Positions 14,517 to 21,834 of a stretch of DNA of 22,034 bases are shown one piece after another. This DNA is from Pseudomonadota bacterium. GTDB taxonomy: Bacteria; Desulfobacterota; Desulfobacteria; Desulfobacterales; Desulfosarcinaceae. The notes below the pieces were generated by a model that was not told the DNA's origin, ran no database searches, and saw only the letters and a program-made list of their open reading frames with translations. A program made the position numbers and the translations under genes. The stretch spans positions 1 through 22,034 of the forward strand of contig JAEYRZ010000184.1 of assembly GCA_023435265.1 (NCBI GenBank), written 5' to 3'. The first letter of the stretch is position 1; each line of letters starts with the position of its first letter.

Positions 14517-16556
14517 TCAAACCGTCGCGGGCAGTCGCAGGCCGACCCGGCGTTTTTGGAGATAGTAGGCGGCGGCGAAGCCGGCCAGGCCGATCACGTC
14601 GGTGTAAATCCCCGGCTTTACGAGGCACAGGGCGACGGCCAGGAGGAGGATTCGTTCATACCAGGTGTCCTCGTCGATCAGAAATCCCTGCATGCCGGCC
14701 GCCAGCGCATACATGCCCACCGAAGCGGTGATGAAAATCCAGCAGGCCTGCAGCACGCCCATGATGCCCGGTGCGAGGTCGATCAACAGCATCTGCGGCG
14801 CGGTGATGAACATGTAGGGCAGCAGGAAGGTGCGCATGTCGAGCTTGAATGCTTCGACACCTGTCTTGAAAGGCGGCGCGTCCGCGATGCCGGCCGCCGC
14901 GTAGGCGGCCAGGCAAACCGGCGGGGTGCCGTCCGCCAGGATGCCGAAGTAAAAGACGAAGAGATGCACGGCGATGATCGGTGTATCCGGCTTCATGGCG
15001 ATCAAGGCCGGCGCCATGATGGTGGCCATGATCACGTAGTTGGGCGTGGTGGGCACGCCCATGCCGAGGATCAGGCAGGCCAGCATGGTGAGCACCAGCG
15101 AAAGAAAGACATTGCCGGAAGAGAGGTCCACGAGAATGTTGGTCATGTTGAGCCCGGCGCCCGTAAGGCTGACCATGCCGACGACCATTCCGGCGCAGGC
15201 GCAGGTGACGCCGATGCCCGCCATGGCCCTGCCCGCATTGAAGAAGGCATCGATCATCTTCTTCACGCTGTCCTGCATCGGCGCCCAGGACCGTGCCGCT
15301 GCGGGAGGCCCCGCGGCCGTTTCCACGCGGATGACGCCTGCGCTGATCAGCAGGCCGCGGAACAGCAGAATCCCGCCGGCCACGGCGATCGCCATCGCGG
15401 CGGAGGTGAGCGGCGTCAGGCGCTCGATCACCAGGGCGTACAGGAGTACGAAAATGGGCACCAGGAAATGAAGCCCCCTGCCTAAAGTGGGCAGGAACCG
15501 GGGCAGCTGGGCACGCGGCACGCCCTTGAACCCGTACTTGGTGGCCAGCAGGTGCACCGCGCCCAGCAGGGCCAACTGATCGATCACCGCGGGAAGTGCG
15601 GCGGCGACGCACACAGTCAAATAGGGAACGCCCAGAAACTCGGCCATCACGAAGGCCGCCGCGCCCATGACCGGCGGCATGATCTGGCCGTTGCCGCCGG
15701 CCGCGGTGTCGATGCCGCCGGCGAGTTCGGGCTTGAAGCCGACCTTCTTCATCAAGGGAATAGTCAGGGTGCCGATGGTGGCGGTGTTGGCGATGCCGCT
15801 TCCGGAAAAAGTGCCCATGAAGGCGCTGGCCACGACCGACACTTTGGCCGGGCCGCCGCGGGTGTGGCCGACGAGGGACATCGCCAGCTTCATCAGGAAT
15901 TCCCCGGCGCCGGTCCTCTCGAAAATCGCCCCGAACAGCACGAAGGCATAGACGAACGTCGAAGAGACCCAGAGCGGAATGCCGAAGATCCCTTCGCTGG
16001 TCAAATAGAGATGATCCACGATCCGCCGGAACGAGTACCCCCGATGGGCGAGGATCCCGGGAAAGTAAGGGCCGAACAGGCCGTACAGCACGAAGAACCC
16101 GGTGATGAGAACCAGCGGCCAACCCACCGCGCGGCGCGAGGCCTCCAGGACCAGCGCGATGGCGGCAATGCCCATGGCAAGATCCAGCGTGGTCGGATCG
16201 CCGATCCGCTTGACCAGGTCCTGGTAGAACAAGGTCACATAGACCACGGCCGAACCGGCGGCCACGGCCAGGACGAAGTCCAGGGGATGAATGGTTTTAC
16301 GCTTGGACTTCTTGGAAAAGGGATAAAAAAGAAAACACAGCGTAATGGCAAAGGAGAGATGGATCGAACGCTGCAGGGTTGAGGTCAGGACCCCGAAAAA
16401 AGCGGTATACAGCTGGAAACAGGAAAAGGCGATGGCGAAAAGAAATGTGATCTTGTACGGAATTCCTGAAAGACGGCGCTCTCCGAACTCCTGCCGCTCG
16501 ATCATTTCTTCGGCTTTTTTCACCAGGGCTTCGTCGCGAACGATTTTCTCTTCCAT
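14517..16556 (-). CDS. TRAP transporter fused permease (4TM/12TM type)
   Basis: This is the membrane component of a TAXI-type TRAP transporter, with the small (4TM) and large (12TM) subunits fused in one 679-residue chain. The N terminus is cytoplasmic (MEEKIVRDEALVKKAEEMIE), followed by many hydrophobic segments. Conserved stretches include FGAIFERTGAGEFLMKLA, then GGPAKVSVVASAFMGTFSGS, TAAGGNGQIMPPVMGAAAF and LILGMGVPTTPNYVIMATIM. TRAP systems use an ion gradient rather than ATP. The gene starts 9 bp after the DUF1850 stop, with AAGGTGAG before the ATG. The order SBP-DUF1850-permease is typical of this subtype. The substrate is not readable from sequence. Confidence 0.94.
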   Translation of the reverse strand: MEEKIVRDEALVKKAEEMIERQEFGERRLSGIPYKITFLFAIAFSCFQLYTAFFGVLTSTLQRSIHLSFAITLCFLFYPFSKKSKRKTIHPLDFVLAVAAGSAVVYVTLFYQDLVKRIGDPTTLDLAMGIAAIALVLEASRRAVGWPLVLITGFFVLYGLFGPYFPGILAHRGYSFRRIVDHLYLTSEGIFGIPLWVSSTFVYAFVLFGAIFERTGAGEFLMKLAMSLVGHTRGGPAKVSVVASAFMGTFSGSGIANTATIGTLTIPLMKKVGFKPELAGGIDTAAGGNGQIMPPVMGAAAFVMAEFLGVPYLTVCVAAALPAVIDQLALLGAVHLLATKYGFKGVPRAQLPRFLPTLGRGLHFLVPIFVLLYALVIERLTPLTSAAMAIAVAGGILLFRGLLISAGVIRVETAAGPPAAARSWAPMQDSVKKMIDAFFNAGRAMAGIGVTCACAGMVVGMVSLTGAGLNMTNILVDLSSGNVFLSLVLTMLACLILGMGVPTTPNYVIMATIMAPALIAMKPDTPIIAVHLFVFYFGILADGTPPVCLAAYAAAGIADAPPFKTGVEAFKLDMRTFLLPYMFITAPQMLLIDLAPGIMGVLQACWIFITASVGMYALAAGMQGFLIDEDTWYERILLLAVALCLVKPGIYTDVIGLAGFAAAYYLQKRRVGLRLPATV

Positions 16557-16565
16557 TTCTCACCT

Positions 16566-17048
16566 TCATAAACCCAGACGCACCAGAAGATGGGGATACC
16601 TGCGCACAGCCACGGTAACGATGTCTCCTGATTCGATCAGGCGGTTCAGATCCAGCGTCTTATCCCCTCGGCGTAAAGATGAGCGGTTGATCGCTGAAAT
16701 ATAGAAACTGAATTCGGGGAGCGTATGCCCCCCCGGGGCCACCATCCATTTTCCATCAACGCTTTGATGCGTATCCTGGTTCGGCAGCCCTGCTCCGAAA
16801 GAGGCAAACCGGGTTTCCACCACGCGCAGCGAACCGTCCGGCTCGACCGCGAAGACGCCTTCGACCGGAACCTTCTCGATGGAGTGGATGTAGGCGAATG
16901 TGAACACATCGCCCGGCCTGGTCTTCTCCCGGAAAACGACCCTGTCCGTCCGCCGGCTGCGCACCTCGATTGACTGCACGGGAAAGAACGCCAGTGCGGC
17001 GAGCGCCGCGGCCAGGCATAAGGCCCATATGGCTTTTCGCTGGGGCAT
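16566..17048 (-). CDS. DUF1850 protein of the TAXI-TRAP operon
   Basis: The 160-residue protein has one N-terminal hydrophobic segment (about 7-25, IWALCLAAALAALAFFPV) that may be a signal anchor. The rest fits DUF1850: FTFAYIHSIEKVPVEGVFAVE, with the HS(I)E core, then VVETRFASFGAGLPN and a C-terminal GDIVTVAVRRYP. DUF1850 genes are regularly found between TAXI binding proteins and fused TRAP permeases, and an accessory role in transport is presumed. The ribosome-binding site is weak. The gene is separated from the binding-protein gene by a 200-bp spacer with an inverted-repeat element, but is close-packed (9 bp) with the permease gene. Confidence 0.88.
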   Translation of the reverse strand: MPQRKAIWALCLAAALAALAFFPVQSIEVRSRRTDRVVFREKTRPGDVFTFAYIHSIEKVPVEGVFAVEPDGSLRVVETRFASFGAGLPNQDTHQSVDGKWMVAPGGHTLPEFSFYISAINRSSLRRGDKTLDLNRLIESGDIVTVAVRRYPHLLVRLGL

Positions 17049-17071
17049 GACAGGTCAATGCCCCGCCGCGT

Positions 17072-17221
17072 TCAACAGGCTGTTGAAAAACTTCGCCTCA
17101 AGGCGTGATGCTGTGTTGCGCGGCTTTCGAAAATGCTCACATACTGCGTGTATGCTGCGCTTTTTGAAAGCCGCGCGCCTTGCCTGACGGCTCGATGCTC
17201 GCTTTTCAACGGCCTGTCAAC
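17072..17221. repeat. About 150-bp nested inverted-repeat (MITE-like) element
   Basis: Outer ends ACAGGCTGTTGAAAA (left, from 17076) and TTTTCAACGGCCTGT (right, ending 17218) are near-perfect inverted repeats. Inside, GCGCGGCTTTC (17118-17128) pairs perfectly with GAAAGCCGCGC (17166-17176), and at the centre CATAC-TGCGT-GTATG (17140-17154) forms a third stem. There is no coding capacity. It fills the gap between the TRAP binding-protein gene and the DUF1850 gene. I have seen similar TGTTGAAAA-ended repeats in deltaproteobacterial sequence, but this was not searched here. Confidence 0.75.
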
Positions 17222-17251
17222 GACGGGGCATTCATCATATCCGGAGATCTA

Positions 17252-18223
17252 CTACTTCTTGATGCCTTTTTCCTTGAAGAACTTCTCGGCGCCCGGATGC
17301 AGGGGGATCGACATCCCGTTGAGCGCCGTCTCGAGCTTGAGCTCCTTGCCTTTGGCGTGCGCCCGCTCGATGTCGGCAAGATTGTCGAAGATCACCTTGG
17401 TGATCCGGTAGGCCATATCTTCTTCCATTTCGGCGCGGGCCACCAGAATGGCCATCACCGCCACTGTGGGCACATCCTTTTCGACGCCTTTGTAAGCTCC
17501 GGCGGGAACCACGGCCTTGGTGAAGAAAGTATATTTCTTCATCAGGGCATCGCGCTGGGCGCCGTCGACCGGGACGATCACGCTATCCACGGTCATGGCC
17601 GTATCGACCAGTCCGGAGGCACCCACGCCCACGGAGTAAAACGCCGCGTCGATGCGGCCGTCCTTCAAGTAATCGGACGATTCCGTGGCGGTCAGTCGCT
17701 CGACCTTGCCGAGGTCTTCGAATTTCAAGCCGTAGGCTTCCAGGATCTGCAGGGCGTTCTGCTCCGTGCCGCTGCCCAGAGGGCCGACGCAGACGCGCTT
17801 CCCCTTGAGATCGGCCACCGAAGCGATCTTGGCGTCCTTGCGGGCCTGGATCTGGCAATGCTCCTGGTACAGAGACGTGATGCCGCGGATATTGGCCACC
17901 GGCTTGTCGAACATCGGCTGGACGCCCTTGAGCGCGTAGTAGGAGATGTCGTTCTGCAGAATGCCCATATCGGCGTCGCCGGTGGCGATCAGCTTGGCAT
18001 TGGCCACCGATGCGCCCGAGGACTCCACGGTGATCTTGATGTCGGGCAGATTCTTGTGGGCGATGTTGGAGATCGCGCCCGCCAGGGGATAATAGACCCC
18101 GACGACCCATCCGGAAGCGATGGAGACGAATTTTTTCGCCGCCAGAACCGTTGAAGCATTGAAAACACACAAGAACGCCACCAAAGACAAAACCAGCAAC
18201 GCGCCAATCAACTTTTTCCTCAT
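17252..18223 (-). CDS. TAXI-family TRAP solute-binding protein
   Basis: This is the periplasmic binding protein of the TRAP system. It has 323 residues with a signal peptide at 1-28 (MRKKLIGALLVLSLVAFLCV, cleavage likely after VLA). The mature protein shows the TAXI pattern: FVSIASGWVVGVYYPLAGAI, then VESSGASVANAKLIATGDADMGILQND, LKGKRVCVGPLGSGTEQNAL and GRIDAAFYSVGVGASGLVD. AAGGAGG 5 nt before the ATG gives a strong start. It is the first gene of the operon, with a predicted promoter at 18370-18398. TAXI proteins bind small organic acids in known cases (glutamate in one structure), but the ligand here cannot be read. Confidence 0.94.
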   Translation of the reverse strand: MRKKLIGALLVLSLVAFLCVFNASTVLAAKKFVSIASGWVVGVYYPLAGAISNIAHKNLPDIKITVESSGASVANAKLIATGDADMGILQNDISYYALKGVQPMFDKPVANIRGITSLYQEHCQIQARKDAKIASVADLKGKRVCVGPLGSGTEQNALQILEAYGLKFEDLGKVERLTATESSDYLKDGRIDAAFYSVGVGASGLVDTAMTVDSVIVPVDGAQRDALMKKYTFFTKAVVPAGAYKGVEKDVPTVAVMAILVARAEMEEDMAYRITKVIFDNLADIERAHAKGKELKLETALNGMSIPLHPGAEKFFKEKGIKK

Positions 18224-18565
18224 GACTTCCTCCTTGGGTGAACAGTTTCGGCAGCGGTACGCCCGGGTTTACCTTCACATTTTCAGCGGATATAACTGGG
18301 GTGCCTAAAAGAAGATTTTCACAGAACGGTGAGCCGAAACATGAAATAACTCGCGCGCGAAGTCAACACAAAATATGCCACGCAAAATTGCATGTAAAGC
18401 AGCCCATTTTCCCGAACACCGCTGAAGAACCTGTGCAACAGTACTGCCCGGAGCACACCGCCTCGATACCGAGGAGGTATGGCTTTCGGAAGCGCACCAC
18501 GGGATTGAAACGCAGCATTTGTCAAATTCGCGCGGCCTGATTTGCGGTCTGGCGGCCGTTGTTCG
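18224..18565. other. Spacer between mrp and the TRAP operon
   Basis: This 340-bp spacer is less GC-rich than its neighbours and holds the predicted TRAP promoter. A 68-codon minus-strand frame (18319-18525) has no recognisable features. A small stem (CCTCG-ATAC-CGAGG, near 18462-18475) lies about 90 bp downstream of the mrp stop; no strong terminator of mrp was found. Confidence 0.5.
18370..18398 (-). promoter_or_regulatory. Predicted sigma70 promoter of the TRAP operon
   Basis: On the minus strand TTTACA (18398-18393), 17-nt spacer, TATTTT (18375-18370), with a leader of about 140 nt to the binding-protein ATG. An alternative is TTGACT at 18365-18360 with a poor -10. Confidence 0.45.
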
Positions 18566-19513
18566 TCAGCCGGCCGAGCCGCACGATACGGCCGCCGATA
18601 TCGGGCTGAGTTCCGCGATCGGCTTGAAGATCTCCCGAACGGTGCGGGCGATCGGGGCGTCGGGATTGTCGCTTACCAGCGGCCGCCCCTCGTCGGCCTT
18701 CTCGGCGATCGCCGGATCGAACGGAACGGCCCCCAGGAAGGGGACGCCCATGTCCATGGAGATCCTGCGGCCGCCGCCGCTTCTCAAGATCGGCGTCAAT
18801 GTCCCGCATTTGGGGCACACGAAGCCGCTCATGTTTTCCACCACGCCCAGCACCGGCACCTTCAGCTGCCGGCAAAAAGTAATCGATTTGCGCACGTCCA
18901 CAGCCGCCACCTTTTGCGGCGTGGTCACGATGATTGCGCCATCCAGGTCCCCGATCAGCTGGCATACGGAAAGCGGCTCGTCCCCGGTTCCCGGCGGGGA
19001 GTCGATTACCATGAAGTCCAGGTCGCCCCAGGCGACATCCTTGAGAAACTGCTGGATCACCTTCATTTTCATCGGACCGCGCCAGATGACGGCATCATCC
19101 TGACTGTGCAGCAAAAAGCCGACCGACATCACCTTGAGCCCATTCGACGCGATGGGCAGCATCTCGCCTTCCCGACCCTGCAGTTCCGGGTGTTCGATGC
19201 CCAGCATGGTCGGTATGCTGGGGCCGTGAATATCGACATCGAGCAACCCGACGCGCTTGCCCATAAGCCGCAGCGTCATCGCCAGATTGACCGCCACCGT
19301 GCTTTTGCCCACCCCGCCCTTGCCGGACAAAACGACAATCTTGTGCCGGACGCGGCAAAGCCGCGATTGCAGTTTGCGGCGGTCCTCGAAGTCATCCGCG
19401 CTTTCATGCGGTTGGCGTTTCTGTGCCGAACAACCGGTCTTCGAACACGTGTTGCACGTGGCGGAACCTGCGGCCACGGTTGTACCCGCATCGCCTTCTT
19501 TATCAATGGACAT
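18566..19513 (-). CDS. mrp: Mrp/NBP35-family P-loop ATPase (iron-sulfur carrier)
   Basis: This is a cytosolic ATPase of the Mrp/ApbC/NBP35 group, thought to carry and transfer [4Fe-4S] clusters. It has 315 residues. The deviant Walker A GKGGVGKS is at 64-71, followed by LLDVDIHGPSIP and VIDSPPGTGDEPLS. The bridging CxxC is at 233-236 (FVCPKCG). The N-terminal tail is Cys-rich (C20, C23, C28; TCNTCSKTGC), recalling but not matching the ferredoxin-like N terminus of NBP35. AAGGAG is 6 nt before the ATG at 19513; a GTG directly before it is less well placed. It is divergent from the DUF134-activator pair and preceded by a sigma54-type promoter (19592-19608), suggesting control by that activator. 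Confidence 0.94.
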   Translation of the reverse strand: MSIDKEGDAGTTVAAGSATCNTCSKTGCSAQKRQPHESADDFEDRRKLQSRLCRVRHKIVVLSGKGGVGKSTVAVNLAMTLRLMGKRVGLLDVDIHGPSIPTMLGIEHPELQGREGEMLPIASNGLKVMSVGFLLHSQDDAVIWRGPMKMKVIQQFLKDVAWGDLDFMVIDSPPGTGDEPLSVCQLIGDLDGAIIVTTPQKVAAVDVRKSITFCRQLKVPVLGVVENMSGFVCPKCGTLTPILRSGGGRRISMDMGVPFLGAVPFDPAIAEKADEGRPLVSDNPDAPIARTVREIFKPIAELSPISAAVSCGSAG

Positions 19514-19591
19514 CACCCGCTCCTTCTCAGTTTACGCTGATTGGTTGTCTTAATCCTCCGCCGTGTCAAAGCGTCATATCCATTTGAAATC

Positions 19592-19608
19592 AGCAAGCAG
19601 CGTGCCAC
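19592..19608 (-). promoter_or_regulatory. Predicted sigma54 (-24/-12) promoter of mrp
   Basis: Read on the minus strand: GTGGCACGCTGCTTGCT (19608-19592). It has TGGCACG, 4 nt, TTGC, with GG and GC exactly 10 nt apart, a near-perfect match to the sigma54 consensus TTGGCACG-N4-TTGC. Transcription would begin about 68 nt before the mrp ATG. Confidence 0.8.
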
Positions 19609-19686
19609 TCACCGCTGGAACCAATCCGCTCCGGGCCGTATTCAACGCGTGCTGCGGTTGACCGATGGGTATGCAGACAGGCAGAA

Positions 19687-19715
19687 TGCAATTCTTCTCG
19701 CCGCCAAGTATTGCA
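19687..19715. promoter_or_regulatory. Candidate upstream activator site for the mrp promoter
   Basis: TGCAAT (19687-19692) and ATTGCA (19710-19715) form an inverted repeat with 17 nt between; the first half also sits in AGAAT-GCA-ATTCT. The site lies about 80-110 bp upstream of the -24 element, a normal distance for a sigma54 enhancer. No binding evidence. Confidence 0.35.
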
Positions 19716-19791
19716 AAGCGCCTGAATCCAAAGAACGTTCATGTCCTTACCCTTCGGGCGCGTGACCCTCCAGAATTCTTCATCACCACTG

Positions 19792-19818
19792 TTGACGGAA
19801 GCGAGGCTTCTTTATTAT
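19792..19818 (+). promoter_or_regulatory. Predicted promoter of the DUF134-activator pair
   Basis: TTGACG (19792-19797), 15 nt, TATTAT (19813-19818). Both hexamers are good but the spacer is short by about 2 nt. The -10 overlaps the palindrome at 19817-19832. Confidence 0.4.
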
Positions 19819-19832
19819 GAAATATATTTCAT
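19817..19832. promoter_or_regulatory. Perfect 16-bp palindrome, possible operator
   Basis: ATGAAATATATTTCAT is its own reverse complement. It overlaps the end of the predicted -10 box and the expected transcription start, 15 bp before the DUF134 ATG, a position suited to repression. The obvious candidate binders are the DUF134 protein or the activator encoded next; neither is shown. Confidence 0.45.
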
Positions 19833-19847
19833 TAAACCGAGGCTCAC

Positions 19848-20171
19848 ATGGCACGACCGAGAAAATGCCGCAGAATCGGCCGAACGCCCGTTCACACGTT
19901 TTACAAACCCCAGGGGATCCCGCTGGAGGGGCTGACCGGAGTCAACTTGACCCTGGAGGGACTCGAAGCCATCCGCCTGGCGGACGCCGAGCAGCTCGAT
20001 CACGGCGAGGCAGCCGACCGCATGGCGGTTTCGCGCCCGACGTTCTCGCGCATGCTGGCGGAGGCCAGGCATATCGTGGCCAAGGCGCTCAGCAATGGCT
20101 GGGCGATCCGTATCGGCGGCGGCGATTACCGGATCGCCGACCCTGAGGCGCCTTCCGATGCCGCGTTCTGA
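19848..20171 (+). CDS. DUF134 (UPF0251) putative DNA-binding protein
   Basis: This 107-residue protein opens MARPRKCRRIGRTPVHTFYKP, the hallmark of DUF134/UPF0251, followed by GVNLTLEGLEAIRLADAEQL and a helix-turn-helix (GEAADRMAVSRPTFSRMLAEAR, about 51-73) like sigma-factor region 4. It probably binds DNA; targets are unknown. GAGG 5 nt before the ATG supports the start. The last 14 bp overlap the start of the sigma54 activator gene, so the two are translated together. DUF134 genes often lie beside NifX/NifB-like cofactor-binding proteins and Mrp ATPases in anaerobes, consistent with divergent mrp here. Confidence 0.9.
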   Translation: MARPRKCRRIGRTPVHTFYKPQGIPLEGLTGVNLTLEGLEAIRLADAEQLDHGEAADRMAVSRPTFSRMLAEARHIVAKALSNGWAIRIGGGDYRIADPEAPSDAAF

Positions 20172-21834
20172 ATCATTTAAAGAAGAAGGGATCCTGGCCC
20201 TCGACCGCGAGTTGCGCATCATGAGCAGCAACAGCGCGGCGGAGCGGTTGATCGGTATGTCCCTGCACGCCGGTGATTGTTTTCAGCCCGCAAACATATG
20301 GCCTGAGGCGCATGCAAACCGCATCGCAGCGCTTTTACGCCAGTCGCTGGACACCGGCGCCTGCCACCGGGAGATCGTCTTGCCGCTGTCGAAGACCCAG
20401 GCGACCGGCACCATCCAACCGCTTTTCAACCAACCCGATGCGATCATCGGCGTCATTATGACCCTGCGGCGCGCCTTTCGGGAACCCACCCTCCTTCCCA
20501 CAGCCCGGCGGGCGCATTTCGACGGCATCCCCACGGCCGGGTATCAGACTCTCCTGGAAGCTTTGCCGGAAGGGGTTTTCACCATCGACACCCATTGGCG
20601 CATCGAGTCATTCAACCACAGGGCCGAGGAGATCACTGGATATTGCCGCGAGGAGGTCATCGGCCGTCATTGCTGGGAGATCTTCAATTCCGATTTGTGC
20701 CAAACCGGCTGCCCCCTGAGGACCGCCCTGGAGTCAGGCCGCACCAGCATGGACCAGGATGTGCGCATCCTGAAAAAAGGAGGCAAGCGCCAGACCATCC
20801 TGGTTAATGCGGGCGTGCTGCGCACAGCCACCGGAAAAATCAGGGGCGCGGTCGAGACCTTCCGGCCGTTGGCGGGTGAGGCCTATTTTAACGGCCTGGA
20901 CGATGAGAAGAAGGGGTTCGGCAAGATCATCGGCCAGGCCAGGCCAATGCAGCGGATTTTCGATCTGCTGCCGGATATTGCCGCCAGTGACGCCAACGTC
21001 CTGATCACCGGGGAAAGCGGCACGGGCAAAGACCTGATCGCCCGTACGATCCACGAGCACTCTTCCAGGAGCGACAAACCGTTTGTCGCCGTCAACTGTA
21101 CGGCTTTGGCCGAATCGCTGTTGGAATCGGAACTGTTCGGCCATGAGAAATCGGCCTTTACCGGTGCGACGGGAACCAAGCTCGGTCGATTCGAGCTGGC
21201 GAAAGGCGGCACCCTTTTCCTCGATGAAATCGGAGAATTGCGCCCCGAGCTGCAGATCAAGCTGCTGCGCGTCCTTGAAAACCATGAGTTCGAAAGAGTG
21301 GGCGGTACGCGCACGCTGCCTATGGAGGCCCGCATCATCAGCGCTACCAACCGGGATCTGCGCCAGGCCATTCGTGAAGGGCAGTTCCGCGAGGATTTCT
21401 ATTACCGGCTGCGCACCGTGCCGCTGGCCATCCCCCCCTTGCGGGAACATGTCGAGGATATCCCCCTGCTGGTCGAGTTCTTTCTGAAGGTGTTCAACCG
21501 CCGCTATAAAAAACGGGTCGTCTCGGTCCATCCTGAGGTGATGCAGATGTTCATGCGCTATCGCTGGCCGGGCAACGTGCGCGAATTGGAAAGGACGCTG
21601 GAGCACGCCTATGTTTTCGTCAAGGGGCCGATCGTCATGCCGGCCAATTTGCCGGCGACGGAGGAGTTTCAGCCCGACGGCGGCATTCACCCGGATACGG
21701 AGCACAAGCCTGACCGTGAAGCCACGCAATGGGCGTTGCTGCGCGCCAACGGCAATCGTGTTGAGGCGGCGCGATTGCTGGGCATCAGCCGTACCACCTT
21801 ATGGCGATACCTCAAACGTTTCGGCATCGAGTGA
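20158..21834 (+). CDS. Sigma54-dependent transcriptional activator, PAS-AAA+-Fis type
   Basis: This 558-residue enhancer-binding protein activates RNA polymerase-sigma54. Residues about 10-105 look like a divergent PAS domain, and about 125-235 a clear PAS (LLEALPEGVFTIDTHWRIES, then FNHRAEEITGYCREEVIGRH). This PAS carries C172, C181 and C185 (HCWEIFNSDLCQTGC), a possible metal or redox site. The AAA+ domain follows: Walker A GESGTGKD at 285-292, sigma54-contact loop SAFTGA at 332-337 (usually GAFTGA), Walker B GTLFLDE at 351-357. The C-terminal Fis-type HTH is at about 530-555 (GNRVEAARLLGISRTTLWRY). The ATG at 20158, overlapping the DUF134 stop, has GAGG 9 nt upstream; a longer frame from 20095 lies inside DUF134. 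Likely target: the sigma54 promoter of divergent mrp. Confidence 0.93.
   Translation: MPRSESFKEEGILALDRELRIMSSNSAAERLIGMSLHAGDCFQPANIWPEAHANRIAALLRQSLDTGACHREIVLPLSKTQATGTIQPLFNQPDAIIGVIMTLRRAFREPTLLPTARRAHFDGIPTAGYQTLLEALPEGVFTIDTHWRIESFNHRAEEITGYCREEVIGRHCWEIFNSDLCQTGCPLRTALESGRTSMDQDVRILKKGGKRQTILVNAGVLRTATGKIRGAVETFRPLAGEAYFNGLDDEKKGFGKIIGQARPMQRIFDLLPDIAASDANVLITGESGTGKDLIARTIHEHSSRSDKPFVAVNCTALAESLLESELFGHEKSAFTGATGTKLGRFELAKGGTLFLDEIGELRPELQIKLLRVLENHEFERVGGTRTLPMEARIISATNRDLRQAIREGQFREDFYYRLRTVPLAIPPLREHVEDIPLLVEFFLKVFNRRYKKRVVSVHPEVMQMFMRYRWPGNVRELERTLEHAYVFVKGPIVMPANLPATEEFQPDGGIHPDTEHKPDREATQWALLRANGNRVEAARLLGISRTTLWRYLKRFGIE

Noticed and set aside
19541..19765. 74-codon plus-strand frame in the mrp-DUF134 interval
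   Set aside because: It covers the sigma54 promoter, has no plausible ribosome-binding site and resembles nothing known.
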